Part shown: positions 18,319-27,979 of the stretch, in pieces
Layout: every line of letters starts with the position of its first letter
How positions within the stretch are numbered: position 1 is the first letter of the stretch
Assembly: GCF_003815535.1 (NCBI RefSeq)
Contig: NZ_RPFZ01000001.1
Coordinates: 124,001-188,000 of the forward strand
Reading direction: 5' to 3'
Origin: Aurantiacibacter spongiae
GTDB taxonomy: Bacteria > Pseudomonadota > Alphaproteobacteria > Sphingomonadales > Sphingomonadaceae
DNA: 64,000 bases
The notes under the pieces: model-generated
What the model was told of the DNA's origin: nothing
Database searches by the model: none
The model's input: the letters and a program-made list of their open reading frames with translations, nothing else
Made by a program: the position numbers and the translations under genes

Positions 18319-19089
18319 ATGGCAAGCCCCCCTCCCCGCATCTTTTCCGGAGCGCGTCGCCGCGCTCGCCGCCGGCGGGCGTTGGCGCTGCAACACTCGG
18401 TTGCCGAACCCGCCCGGTTCGTGCTCGATGACATGATCGAGGATGTCGGTGAACGGCTCGCTTTCCTGCGCCACGAACCGAACCGCTCGATGGTCGTGGG
18501 AGATTGGAGCGGTCAGCTTGCCGCCGGTCTGCCGGGCGAGGTTCTCGAACGGGACATCGCGGGGCCGGACGCCCTCGATTTCGAACACCCCTGGCCCGTC
18601 GGAGACTTCGATTGCGTCGTCGTGCTCGGCCTGCTGGACACGGTGAACGACTTGCCCGGTGCCCTCATTCACATTCGCGAGTCCCTCGCTCCGGACGGGC
18701 TCGCCATCGCCTGTTTCCCCGGTTCGGGCAGCCTGCCAGCCCTTCGTCACGCCATGCTGGCTGCCGAGCCGGACAGGCCGGCGGCACGGCTGCATCCGAT
18801 GGTGGACAGCCGCGCCGGCGCACAACTCCTGCAACGAGCCGGGTGGCGCGATCCGGTGGTCGATTCGCACGATCTCACCGTCCGCTATTCCAGCCTCGAT
18901 CGCCTGATCGGCGACCTTCGCGAGCAAGGTCTGGGCAACGTCCTCGCAGACCCGGCTCCACCGCTTGGCGAGGCAGCGATGCAGCGGGCGCGCGCGGCCT
19001 TTACCGATCTTGCCGACCCGCAGGGGCGCGTCAGCGAGACATTCTCGATACTCACCCTCAGCGGGCGACGCGCCAAACCCCGTTTCTAG
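18319..19089 (+). CDS. SAM-dependent methyltransferase (BioC/NDUFAF5-like)
   Basis: A 256-residue methyltransferase-like protein. A basic N-terminus (RIFSGARRRARRRRALALQ) is followed by a Rossmann-type region in which DCVVVLGLLDTVNDLPGAL corresponds to the post-II segment of class I methyltransferases, and later YSSLDRLIGDLREQGLGN as in the NDUFAF5/BioC group. The glycine-rich motif I is weak (MVVGDWSGQLAAGLPG). It may methylate or hydroxylate a respiratory or biotin-pathway target; this is by family only. It is divergent from comF (41 bases between starts) and its TAG stop shares the CTAG tetranucleotide with the ppdK stop. Confidence 0.75.
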   Translation: MASPPPRIFSGARRRARRRRALALQHSVAEPARFVLDDMIEDVGERLAFLRHEPNRSMVVGDWSGQLAAGLPGEVLERDIAGPDALDFEHPWPVGDFDCVVVLGLLDTVNDLPGALIHIRESLAPDGLAIACFPGSGSLPALRHAMLAAEPDRPAARLHPMVDSRAGAQLLQRAGWRDPVVDSHDLTVRYSSLDRLIGDLREQGLGNVLADPAPPLGEAAMQRARAAFTDLADPQGRVSETFSILTLSGRRAKPRF

Positions 19090-21755
19090 GACGCGCGAAG
19101 CGCCGCCTGTGCCGCCGCGAGACGGGCGATCGGCACGCGGTAGGGTGAGGCGCTGACGTAATCGAGGCCGGTCGTCTCGCAGAAGTCGATGCTGGCGGGA
19201 TCGCCGCCATGTTCTCCGCAAATGCCCAGCTTTATGTCCGCGCGCGTCGCCCGTCCGCGCTCGGCCGCAAGCCGCACCAGTTCGCCCACACCTTCGATAT
19301 CGAGGCTGACGAAGGGGTCGCGCTGATAGATGCCCTTCTCGACATAGGGGCCGAGGAACCGGCTCGCATCGTCCCTCGAAACGCCGAGAGCAGTCTGCGT
19401 CAGGTCATTCGTACCGAAGGAAAAGAACATCGCCTCCTTCGCGATCTTGCCCGCCATGAGCGCAGCGCGCGGCAGTTCGATCATCGTGCCGACCAGATAA
19501 TCGACGCTCGCGCCCCGCTCTTCGAACACGTCGGCCGCGACGCGCTCCACCAGCTTGCGGAGAATATCCAGTTCGCGGCGGGTGGCGACCAGCGGAATCA
19601 TGATTTCCGGGACGACGGGATCGCCACCCTCGCCCGTCACCTCGCAAGCGGCCTCGAAGATCGCCCGGGCCTGCATTTCGTAGATCTCGGGAAAGGTGAT
19701 CCCGAGACGGCATCCGCGATGGCCGAGCATCGGGTTGAATTCGTGCAGTTCGCCCGCGCGCCGCTTAAGATGCTCGACGCCGACAGAAAGATCGCTCGCA
19801 AGTTCCTGAAACTCTTCGTCACGCGAGGGCAGGAATTCGTGGAGCGGCGGGTCGAGCAGGCGGATCGTGCAGGGCAGGCCCGCCATCGTGCGGAAGATCT
19901 CGGCGAAATCGCTCCGCTGTTCGGGGAGCAACCGCTCGAGCGCGGCGCGGCGACCGCGCTCGTCGTCGGCGAGGATCATGGCGCGCATGGCGGAAATGCG
20001 CCCTGTGTCGAAGAACATGTGTTCGGTGCGGCACAGGCCGATGCCCTGCGCACCGAAACCGCGCGCAGTGCGACAATCCTCCGGCGTTTCGGCGTTGGTG
20101 CGCACCGCCATGCGGCGATAGCGGTCCGCCCAGTCCATCAGCGTGCCGAAATCGCCCGCGAGTTCCGGTTCGATCGTCGGCACTTCGCCCGCCATCACTT
20201 CTCCGGTGGCGCCGTCGAGGGTTATGACGTCGCCCTCCTTCAGTTCGCGCGAACCGATGCGCAACTTGCGGTCTGCCAGGTTGATGGACACGCTGGAGGC
20301 GCCCGACACGCACGGCCGCCCCATCCCCCGCGCCACCACGGCCGCATGGCTGGTCATGCCGCCGCGCGCGGTAAGGATGCCCCGCGCGGCGTGCATGCCG
20401 TGAATATCCTCGGGGCTGGTTTCCACCCGCACCAGGATGACCGCGTCGCCGCGATTGGCCCGCTGTTCGGCGGTATCGGCATCGAGCACGATGGCGCCCG
20501 AGGCCGCTCCGGGCGAGGCCGGCAGTCCCTTTGCCACCACGTCGCGCGGCGCATCGGGATCGAGCGCGGGGTGAAGCAACTGGTCGAGCGCCATCGGATC
20601 GATGCGAAGGACAGCGGCCTTTTCGTCGATCAGGCCTTCCTCGACCATGTCCACGGCCATCTTGAGCGCGGCCCTGGCGGTGCGCTTGCCCGTGCGGGTC
20701 TGCAGCATCCACAGCTTGCCTTCCTGCACCGTGAACTCGATGTCCTGCATGTCGCGGTAATGCCGCTCGAGCAGATCGAACACCCGTTCCAGTTCGGCAT
20801 AGGCTTCGGGCATCGCCTCTTCCATGCTGGGCAGTTTCGCGCCGGCGGCTTCGCGGCGTGCCCGCGTCAGATATTGCGGCGTGCGGATGCCGGCGACCAC
20901 GTCCTCCCCCTGCGCATTAACAAGCCATTCGCCGTAATAGGCTCGCTCGCCGGTGCTCGGGTCGCGGGTGAAGGCCACGCCCGTGGCGCTGGTATCGCCC
21001 ATGTTGCCGAAGACCATGGCCTGAACGTTGACCGCGGTGCCCCATTCGGCGGGAATGGCGTTCAGCCGGCGGTAGATCTTGGCGCGCTCGGAATCCCAGC
21101 TTTCGAACACGGCGGCGATCGCGCCCCACAGCTGCGCTTCGACATCCTGCGGGAAGGGTTCGCCGCGTTCGCGCCGCACGATCTGCTTGAATTCGTCGAC
21201 GATGGCGCGCCAGTCGTCGGCTTCCATCTCGGTGTCGGAGAAATAGCCCTTGTCTTCCTTGGCGATTTCCACCGCCTGCTCGAACGCGCCGTGGTCCAGG
21301 CCGAGGACGACGTCGGAATACATCTGGATGAAGCGGCGATAGCTGTCCCAGGCGAAGCGCGCATCGCCGCTGCTGGTGGCCAGGCCCTCCACCGTTTCGT
21401 CGTTCAGGCCGAGATTGAGCACGGTGTCCATCATGCCCGGCATGGACACCTGCGCGCCCGAGCGGACCGAGACGAGCAGCGGATCGGCCGGGTCGCCGAG
21501 CTTCTTGCCGACGCTGCGCTCGATATGGGCAACGGCCTCGGCGACGTCGGCGCGCAGCTTGTCGGAGAAATCCTCGCCCTCGTTCAGATAGCGCACCGAT
21601 TCCTCGGTGGTGATGGTGAAACCGGGCGGTACGGGCAGGCCGATGCCCGCCATCACCGCCAGGTTCGCGCCCTTTCCGCCGGTGACGGTCTTGTCCTTCT
21701 GGCGTTCGTCGTCATGCGGCGCGTCGCCGCCGAAGTGATAGACCGTCTGAATCAT
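19086..21755 (-). CDS. ppdK: pyruvate, phosphate dikinase
   Basis: An 889-residue enzyme interconverting pyruvate, ATP and phosphate with phosphoenolpyruvate, AMP and pyrophosphate. In order: the N-terminal ATP-grasp domain beginning GGKGANLAVMAGIGLPVPPG near residues 25-44; the swivelling phosphohistidine domain with GGMTSHAAVVARGMGRP (catalytic histidine near residue 460); and the C-terminal TIM barrel with GIGLCRTEHMFF and FGTNDLTQTALGVSRDDA. Start is ATG at 21755, with GGAAAG upstream. Sphingomonads often use it for gluconeogenic flux. It lies 131 bases downstream of glyS, with a 16-bp direct repeat in the gap. Confidence 0.95.
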   Translation of the reverse strand: MIQTVYHFGGDAPHDDERQKDKTVTGGKGANLAVMAGIGLPVPPGFTITTEESVRYLNEGEDFSDKLRADVAEAVAHIERSVGKKLGDPADPLLVSVRSGAQVSMPGMMDTVLNLGLNDETVEGLATSSGDARFAWDSYRRFIQMYSDVVLGLDHGAFEQAVEIAKEDKGYFSDTEMEADDWRAIVDEFKQIVRRERGEPFPQDVEAQLWGAIAAVFESWDSERAKIYRRLNAIPAEWGTAVNVQAMVFGNMGDTSATGVAFTRDPSTGERAYYGEWLVNAQGEDVVAGIRTPQYLTRARREAAGAKLPSMEEAMPEAYAELERVFDLLERHYRDMQDIEFTVQEGKLWMLQTRTGKRTARAALKMAVDMVEEGLIDEKAAVLRIDPMALDQLLHPALDPDAPRDVVAKGLPASPGAASGAIVLDADTAEQRANRGDAVILVRVETSPEDIHGMHAARGILTARGGMTSHAAVVARGMGRPCVSGASSVSINLADRKLRIGSRELKEGDVITLDGATGEVMAGEVPTIEPELAGDFGTLMDWADRYRRMAVRTNAETPEDCRTARGFGAQGIGLCRTEHMFFDTGRISAMRAMILADDERGRRAALERLLPEQRSDFAEIFRTMAGLPCTIRLLDPPLHEFLPSRDEEFQELASDLSVGVEHLKRRAGELHEFNPMLGHRGCRLGITFPEIYEMQARAIFEAACEVTGEGGDPVVPEIMIPLVATRRELDILRKLVERVAADVFEERGASVDYLVGTMIELPRAALMAGKIAKEAMFFSFGTNDLTQTALGVSRDDASRFLGPYVEKGIYQRDPFVSLDIEGVGELVRLAAERGRATRADIKLGICGEHGGDPASIDFCETTGLDYVSASPYRVPIARLAAAQAALRAS

Positions 21756-21785
21756 GCCTGCCGCTTTCCGGGCCTGCCAAGATGA

Positions 21786-21873
21786 CGAAGTTGACACCGC
21801 GTCACTCTCAACAGCCTCCCTTATCGTGTTGAGATTGATGGTTTTCTAGTCGCTTTGCGAAGTTGACACCGCG
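21786..21873. repeat. 16-bp direct repeat pair in the glyS-ppdK gap
   Basis: The 16-mer CGAAGTTGACACCGCG occurs exactly twice, at 21786-21801 and 21858-21873, 72 bases apart. Each copy contains TTGACA on the plus strand. Both lie upstream of ppdK, so they may be operator sites or remnants of a mobile repeat; no function can be assigned. Confidence 0.75.
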
Positions 21874-21886
21874 CCGGATCGTTTTT

Positions 21887-24336
21887 TCACCCCTCTATCC
21901 TGCCGAAATCCGCGACACGGTGCACCGCGTCGCGAAAACGGGCCAGCAGGGCAAGCCGCGCGCGCCGCTTGTCCTTGTCCTGCGCGTTGACCGTGACCTC
22001 CTCGAAAAAGTCGTCGATCGGCCCGCGAAGCGATGCGAGGGCGGCCATCGCGCCCTCGAAATCCTCGGCCTCGATCGCCGCCTCCGCCTTGGGTTCGGCA
22101 GTATCGAGCGCGTCGATCAGCGCCTTTTCGGCCGGTTCGGGCGTGTAGGAAAGACCGGTCCGGGCGTTGCGCTCCGCCATCTTGGCATCGATTACGGCCT
22201 TCAGGTCCGGATCGTCGACCAGCGCGAGCGGATCCTCCTCACCGGTTTCCGCTATTTCCGCTTCGAGCCCCTGCCAGTCTTCCTTCTTCAGGATGTTGGC
22301 GGCACGCTTGTAGGCGGCGAGCAGGTCGGCTCCTTCGGCGGTTTCGATATAGGTCTGCAATGCCTTCACCCTTGCCAGCAGGCGGACGAGATCGTCCTCC
22401 CCACCCAGAGCAAACACCGCATCGACAAGATCGTGCCGAACCCCCGCCTCGCGCTGCTGGACCTTGAGGCGGTCGACAGCAAAATTTAAAAGTTCACCCT
22501 CAACGTTTGCAGAGGTGGGTTTGATTATTCGCGCGGTTTCCTGCCGACCATGTGATAAGGCCACGATTTCACCGCCTATCGTCAAACGAAAATTCTTCGT
22601 GTCGGTGAACTCAAACTCAACCAACCGACGTTGCTTTAATAGCCACCGGAGTGTCGCCTGCGGCGTTTGATTGCCAGAAAACTTCGGTTCAACGAACGTA
22701 ATCCACTTTAACCATAGGAACGGTTTCACCGCCTCACGAGCGAGTGCGGAGAATGAGACCCTCAGTGAGTTATCTTTAATGAGTGAATTTATGCCAATAA
22801 CTGCTCGCCTCAAAGCGAACGGATCTTTCGATCCGGTTGGCTTATCTTCTATGAAGAAGAACCCTGCCAGCGTATCCAGCTTGTCCGCCAGACTCACCGC
22901 CACCGTCACCGGCGCGGTGGGTACCTCGTCATCCTGCCCGACCGGCTTGTAATGATCGCGGATGGCGTCGGCCACCTCATCGGGCAGTCCCTCGGCACGG
23001 GCGTAATAGCCGCCCATAAGTCCTTGTAATTCAGGAAATTCGCCTACCATCTCGGTGACGAGATCGGCCTTGGCGAGCCGTGCGGCCTGTTCGGCGAGAT
23101 CGGCCAGGGAAGCCCCTTCCCTCGAGGGAAGGGGTTGGGGATGGGTATTCGGCGTCTGCGAGGTGGTACCCCCCACCCCCGGCCCCTCCCCCTTGGGGAG
23201 GGAAGCGTCGGTGACGATCCCCTCCTCGACCAGCCACCGCGCCAGCCGGGCTACCCGCTCAACCTTGTCGGCGACGGTGCCGAGCTTCTCGTGAAAGGTG
23301 ATCCGCTCCAGCTTCCCGGCATGTTCCGACAGCGGCACCTTGCGGTCCTGCTCCCAGAAAAACCGCGCATCCGACAGCCGCGCGGCGAGCACCTTGCGGT
23401 TGCCGTCGACGATGGCCGCGCCGCCATCCTCCGCCTCGATATTGGCGGTGCAGACGAAGGCGTTGGCGAGCGTGCCGTCCTGTTCGCAGACGAAATATTT
23501 CTGGTTCACCCGCGCGGTGAGCTGGATGACTTCCGGCGGAACGTCGAGATAGTCCGCGTCGAAGCGGCCCAGCAGCGGCACCGGCCATTCGGTGAGGCCG
23601 GCATTCTCGGCAACCAGACCCTCATCCTCGACCAGAGCCAGCCCGGCCTCCCGCGCGACCTGCCGCGCCCCCGCCCGGACGAGGTCCGCGCGTTCCTCGT
23701 GATCGACGATGACCTGGCAGGCGCGCAGCTTCTCGGCGTAGTCCTCGGCGCTGCCGATGGTGATGTCGCCGCTATGGTGAAAGCGGTGGCCCAGCGTCAC
23801 CCAGCCGCTGGTGACGCCGTGCACCTCGCACTCCACCAGATCTTCGCCCAGCAGGGCGACGATGCCGGACAGCGGGCGAACCCAGCGCAGCGATTCGGTG
23901 GAGATGGAAGCGGCGCCCCAGCGCATCGACTTCGGCCACGCGAAATCGCGAATGATCGCGGGGACCGCCTCGGCAAGCACGGCGGCGGTGGCGCGGCCCG
24001 GAGTCCGGGTGACGGCGAAATACGTCTCGCGCCCCTTTACTTCGCGCACCTCCAGCTCTTCACGGGCGAGGCCGGCCTTGCGGGCGAATCCGTCGACGGC
24101 CTGATCGGGTGCGCCGACGGGCGGGCCTTTCAGTTCCTCGCTGACGGCTTCGGTCGAACCGGGAAGATCGCGCACGATCAGGACGAGGCGGCGCGGGGTG
24201 GACCAGACGGTGATCTCGCCCGGCGCGATGCCCGCCGCGTCCATTTCGCGCCGGAACAGCTTTTCCAGCTCGGCGCGCGCACCGGGCTGCATCCGCGCGG
24301 GGATTTCCTCGGATCGCAGTTCGAGCAGGAAGTCGC

Positions 24337-24340
<4 letters not shown>
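21887..24340 (-). CDS. glyS: glycyl-tRNA synthetase beta subunit (with two internal insertions)
   Basis: The tRNA-binding beta chain of the bacterial alpha2-beta2 glycyl-tRNA synthetase. It has 817 residues, about 130 longer than E. coli GlyS. Family blocks: [15 protein letters not shown] at the N-terminus, [23 protein letters not shown] near 349-363, [17 protein letters not shown] near 424-440, KDPFALRRA near 505-513 and a C-terminal anticodon-binding part ending [18 protein letters not shown]. Residues about 380-410 are encoded by a palindromic repeat element, and residues about 515-617 by an AT-rich block unlike its surroundings. GTG start at 24340 overlaps the glyQ stop. The frame is intact, so it is probably functional. 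Confidence 0.95.
22490..22798 (-). other. AT-rich in-frame block inside glyS
   Basis: Between the conserved KDPFALRRA and the resumed family-like [21 protein letters not shown] there are about 100 codons where E. coli GlyS has about 30. Hand counting gives about 47 % GC over 22561-22860, against the low to mid sixties in most of the window. The peptide is rich in aromatic and basic residues (for example [14 protein letters not shown]). It looks like an insertion or a segment replaced by recombination. The effect on the enzyme is unknown. Confidence 0.6.
23113..23202. repeat. palindromic repeat element inserted in glyS and translated
   Basis: About 90 bases bounded by two GC-rich palindromes: a perfect 22-bp palindrome centred on CTCGAG (23113-23134) and a hairpin with 8-bp arms (23184-23191/23195-23202). 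The interior is G-rich then C-rich (GGTTGGGGATGGG ... ACCCCCCACCCCC). It adds about 93 bases, a multiple of three, and is read through as a Gly/Pro/Ser/Thr-rich peptide in GlyS. It resembles the dispersed intergenic repeats of sphingomonads and, in behaviour, Rickettsia palindromic elements. No second copy was found in this window. Confidence 0.75.
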
Positions 24341-25236
<896 letters not shown>

Positions 25237-25345
25237 GAGGGGCGCGCAATGGCCGATGGCCCGTGCAGCGTCAATGGCGCGGGATGGCACGGCGGACCCA
25301 GAACGACTTGACAGCAGGGCGCGGCCCTGCGCCATTCTGCCGCGC

Positions 25346-26329
25346 ATGACAGGGTATGTCCGTCCGGCGCTCGCCGCCGCCGCCGCGCTCGCCGGCCTGC
25401 TGTTGCAGGCCGTCCCCTCCTTCGCCCGGGACAATGCGGGTGAGGCGGTGGACGCGTATGCCTTCACCCAGGATTACGAGCCGGCACCGGCGCTGTGGGA
25501 ATTGTCCGACGAGGACACGACCATCTACATGTTCGGCACGATCCACATGCTGCCGGAAGGGTTCCGCTGGCGCAATCCGCAACTCGACGCGATCATCGAC
25601 ACCGCCGACGCGCTGGTGCTGGAAACGTCCGATGCGGACAGCGTGGAGGACTTCGCCGCGATGGGCGAGAAGTTCGCCACCATCATGGCCGCGCGCACGC
25701 CCACTTCCGAACGACTCTCGCCCGAAGCGCGCGGGAAATGGCGGCAACTGGCGGCGCGCACGGGCATGCCTTTCGATTACATCGATTCGATGCCCCTGAT
25801 GCTGGTATTGATGGATTTCGGCCTCGGCAGGACGCAACCCAACCCCTCGAGCTACGAGAACGGGGTGGAAACGGTGCTCGAGCGCGAATTTCTCGAAAGC
25901 GAACGGCCGGTCGGGTCGATCGAGGATTCCGGTCATGTCCTCTACGGCCTGATGCGGATCGACGACGCGGAGGCGGTGGCCGATCTCGACCGGGCGCTGC
26001 GCAGGTGGTCGGGCAAGCGTGTCGACTCGCTCTATGGAGACGATGCGGACGATGCCGGGGGCGATGGCTACTGGCAGATGGAGCATGACTGGGCACGCGG
26101 CCGGGTCGGCGAGGACTTCGATCTGGGTTTCGGGAGCGGCAAGATCGCGGCGGCGTTTCACGACGTGCTGCTGAACCGGCGCAATACGCGCTGGGCGGCA
26201 TGGCTGGAAAACCGACTCGAGCAACCGGGCACGATCCTGCTTGCGGTCGGGGCGGGCCATTTCGAAGGGTCCGATTCGCTTCTCGAGAAGCTGCGCGAAC
26301 GCGGTTTGCGGGCGCGCCGGATAAATTAG
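25346..26329 (+). CDS. TraB/GumN family protein 1 (exported)
   Basis: A 327-residue GumN/TraB (TIKI-like) protein with a signal peptide ending near FARDN. Family marks: [24 protein letters not shown], which contains the GxxH motif (GTIH, near residue 62), and the C-terminal second motif [20 protein letters not shown]. The superfamily includes metal-dependent proteases (animal TIKI) and bacterial proteins of unknown role; the two conserved histidine motifs are proposed metal ligands. It is the first of three paralogues within 5 kb. An Asp-rich stretch ([11 protein letters not shown]) lies near residue 233. Divergent from glyQ. Confidence 0.82.
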   Translation: MTGYVRPALAAAAALAGLLLQAVPSFARDNAGEAVDAYAFTQDYEPAPALWELSDEDTTIYMFGTIHMLPEGFRWRNPQLDAIIDTADALVLETSDADSVEDFAAMGEKFATIMAARTPTSERLSPEARGKWRQLAARTGMPFDYIDSMPLMLVLMDFGLGRTQPNPSSYENGVETVLEREFLESERPVGSIEDSGHVLYGLMRIDDAEAVADLDRALRRWSGKRVDSLYGDDADDAGGDGYWQMEHDWARGRVGEDFDLGFGSGKIAAAFHDVLLNRRNTRWAAWLENRLEQPGTILLAVGAGHFEGSDSLLEKLRERGLRARRIN

Positions 26330-26406
26330 TTTCACTGCGAAGCCGCTGATATTGCCCGGTTTTCGGGGCGAAAAGTCATGTCTTTGTGACTTCTTGTCAG
26401 GTGTTG

Positions 26407-26435
26407 TTGACATGGTCAGCAAATCCGGACATAAG
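26407..26435 (+). promoter_or_regulatory. sigma-70-type promoter of the urcA gene
   Basis: A perfect -35 hexamer TTGACA (26407-26412), a 17-base spacer and CATAAG (26430-26435, four of six matches to TATAAT). Transcription would begin near 26442, leaving about a 60-base leader before the ATG at 26501. The octamer ACATAAGG recurs about 20 bases downstream and may be a regulator site. Confidence 0.5.
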
Positions 26436-26500
26436 GTAAGGGCAACCTGACATAAGGGAAGGTTGATTGGACAAAACGACCGGACTACAGGATACGAACC

Positions 26501-26830
26501 ATGCGCAGACTTTCCATTGCCCTCGCCGCCGCTTCCATCGTGCTCGCTGGCCCCGCCCTCGCGGGCCCGGCGACCGACGCCGTCACCATCGACGTGCGGA
26601 CCAGCGACCTCGATCTTACCGACAGTGCCGATCAGGCCCGGCTGGATCGCCGTATCGATACCGCCATCGATCAGGCGTGCCGGACGGGTGGCCGCGATCT
26701 TTCCAGTCGCCGCGCCGAATCCGCATGCCGCGCGGCGTTGAAGGACGCGGCAACGCCGGGTGTCGAACTCGCCATCACCCGGGCCAACACCCGTCATTTC
26801 GCGACGCTCGACCTGGATCCGGGCGCCTGA
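26501..26830 (+). CDS. UrcA family protein (exported)
   Basis: A 109-residue exported protein. The signal peptide (LSIALAAASIVLAGPALA) is followed by the UrcA pattern: TIDVRTSDLDLTDSADQARLDRRIDTAIDQACR with the conserved cysteine, then a second cysteine in AESACRAALKDA. UrcA proteins are abundant in sphingomonads and caulobacters, often in several copies; function is unknown. A good promoter lies 66 bases upstream. The gene ends about 100 bases before the small membrane protein downstream, so it may head that operon. Confidence 0.8.
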   Translation: MRRLSIALAAASIVLAGPALAGPATDAVTIDVRTSDLDLTDSADQARLDRRIDTAIDQACRTGGRDLSSRRAESACRAALKDAATPGVELAITRANTRHFATLDLDPGA

Positions 26831-26927
26831 TTGGCGCGCGATCCATGCGAGACAGGGGTCGGCCACCCATCCAGCCCGGCCGGCCCCGCCCCGCCCTATC
26901 GAATCCACAAGAAGGAACGATCTTTCG

Positions 26928-27317
26928 ATGACTCCGCAGAAACGCGCCAGGTTGTATCTCAGGGCAGCAGTCATGGGGTTCGCCGGAACGGTTCTCTCGA
27001 TCGCCGGCGAAATCTGGCCGCTCCCCGACTTCGTACGCGGATTGGCCGTTGGCATCCTGCTGGTCAGCCTGCTCCTGCTGCTCATACGCAGGTTTCGCGA
27101 CGAGTTCATCGAACAGCTCTGGAATGCGGGCGCTTCGCTCGCCTTCGTGGCGGTCGTCTTCGTCTATCTGTTCGCTCCCTTCGCCGAGGGGGTCGTGGAC
27201 GGCATTTCGGTGGCGGCCCCGCGCCAGGATTTTCTCGCATCCAGCTGGGTCGGTTCGATCGCGCTGCTGGCATTTTTCATCGGCTTTCATATCAAGTGGC
27301 TGCGCGCCAGCCTCTGA
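26928..27317 (+). CDS. small membrane protein, about four helices
   Basis: A 129-residue hydrophobic protein I do not recognise. Four likely transmembrane segments are visible (about residues 13-31, 36-54, 66-86 and 104-124), with a short basic N-terminus. GAAGGAA lies about nine bases before the ATG, which is better than any start in the longer open frame upstream. It is followed after 24 bases by another membrane protein and then a tiny XRE regulator, so it belongs to a membrane-protein/regulator module. Confidence 0.7.
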   Translation: MTPQKRARLYLRAAVMGFAGTVLSIAGEIWPLPDFVRGLAVGILLVSLLLLLIRRFRDEFIEQLWNAGASLAFVAVVFVYLFAPFAEGVVDGISVAAPRQDFLASSWVGSIALLAFFIGFHIKWLRASL

Positions 27318-27341
27318 TCGCCCGGTTCAAGGAAACCCGTC

Positions 27342-27785
27342 ATGGCACTGCATCCCGACAGCTGGCGTTTCGAGAACGCCCGCACGCGCCACCGAGAGCG
27401 GCTTTACTGGCTTACCCTGCTCACGGGGCTCGCGAATGTCGGCGTGCTCGCCCTTTACCTGGCGGACGCGGTGGACAGTATCATCGTGGGCTACATGGTC
27501 GGGGGGATGGCCGGGTCTTTGCTAGCCGCGGGCATACGCGGTCGTTCCGATGGATATTATCAGCAACTGGCCGGGGTCGGGATGCGCTGGACGATGGTCG
27601 TCCTCGGCATTCTGGTCCTCTCCCTGTGGCTCGCAGACACGGGGATAGCGGCGCGATCCACGCCCGTGCTGCCCGTCCTTGCCGGCGATGCCTATCTCGG
27701 GACGCTGATCCTCGCGCTGGCATATCACGCCGGGTACGCCGTGGCTTTCCTGCGTGACCGCCTGACCGCGCGGTCGGGCGGATGA
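27342..27785 (+). CDS. small membrane protein next to XRE regulator
   Basis: A 147-residue membrane protein with four likely helices (about 24-42, 48-66, 81-99, 118-137) and a charged, soluble N-terminus (RFENARTRHRERL). This size and topology are common for membrane proteins cotranscribed with a roughly 65-residue XRE repressor in proteobacteria, though I cannot name a family with certainty. Its stop overlaps the ATG of the XRE gene (ATGA), so the two are coupled, suggesting that they act together, for example with the membrane protein sensing and the XRE protein responding. Confidence 0.72.
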   Translation: MALHPDSWRFENARTRHRERLYWLTLLTGLANVGVLALYLADAVDSIIVGYMVGGMAGSLLAAGIRGRSDGYYQQLAGVGMRWTMVVLGILVLSLWLADTGIAARSTPVLPVLAGDAYLGTLILALAYHAGYAVAFLRDRLTARSGG

Positions 27786-27979
27786 AGAACCGCCTCAAAG
27801 TCCTGCGCGCCGAACGCGACTGGAGCCAGGCGGAGCTTGCCGGCAATCTCGACGTGTCGCGCCAGGCGGTGAACGCCATCGAGACCGGCAAGCACGATCC
27901 GTCGCTGCCGCTCGCCTTTCGCATCGCCCGCCTGTTCGACATGCCCATCGAGGAGATTTTCGATGACGAAGCCGAATGA
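27782..27979 (+). CDS. XRE-family minimal helix-turn-helix regulator
   Basis: A 65-residue protein that is almost entirely one HTH domain: KNRLKVLRAERDWSQAELAG, then VSRQAVNAIETGKHDPSLPLAFRIARLF, and a C-terminal acidic tail (FDDEAE). It belongs to the YozG-like single-domain XRE repressors usually found beside small membrane proteins. It overlaps both neighbours (ATGA upstream; 17 bases with the downstream membrane gene), so all three are likely made from one message. Probably autoregulatory; the operator is not identified. Confidence 0.85.
   Translation: MKNRLKVLRAERDWSQAELAGNLDVSRQAVNAIETGKHDPSLPLAFRIARLFDMPIEEIFDDEAE

Noticed and set aside
19209-21785. Long open frame of 858 codons on the plus strand opposite ppdK
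   Set aside because: Antisense shadow of a high-GC gene; no domain, no ribosome site, while the minus-strand frame is a textbook pyruvate phosphate dikinase.
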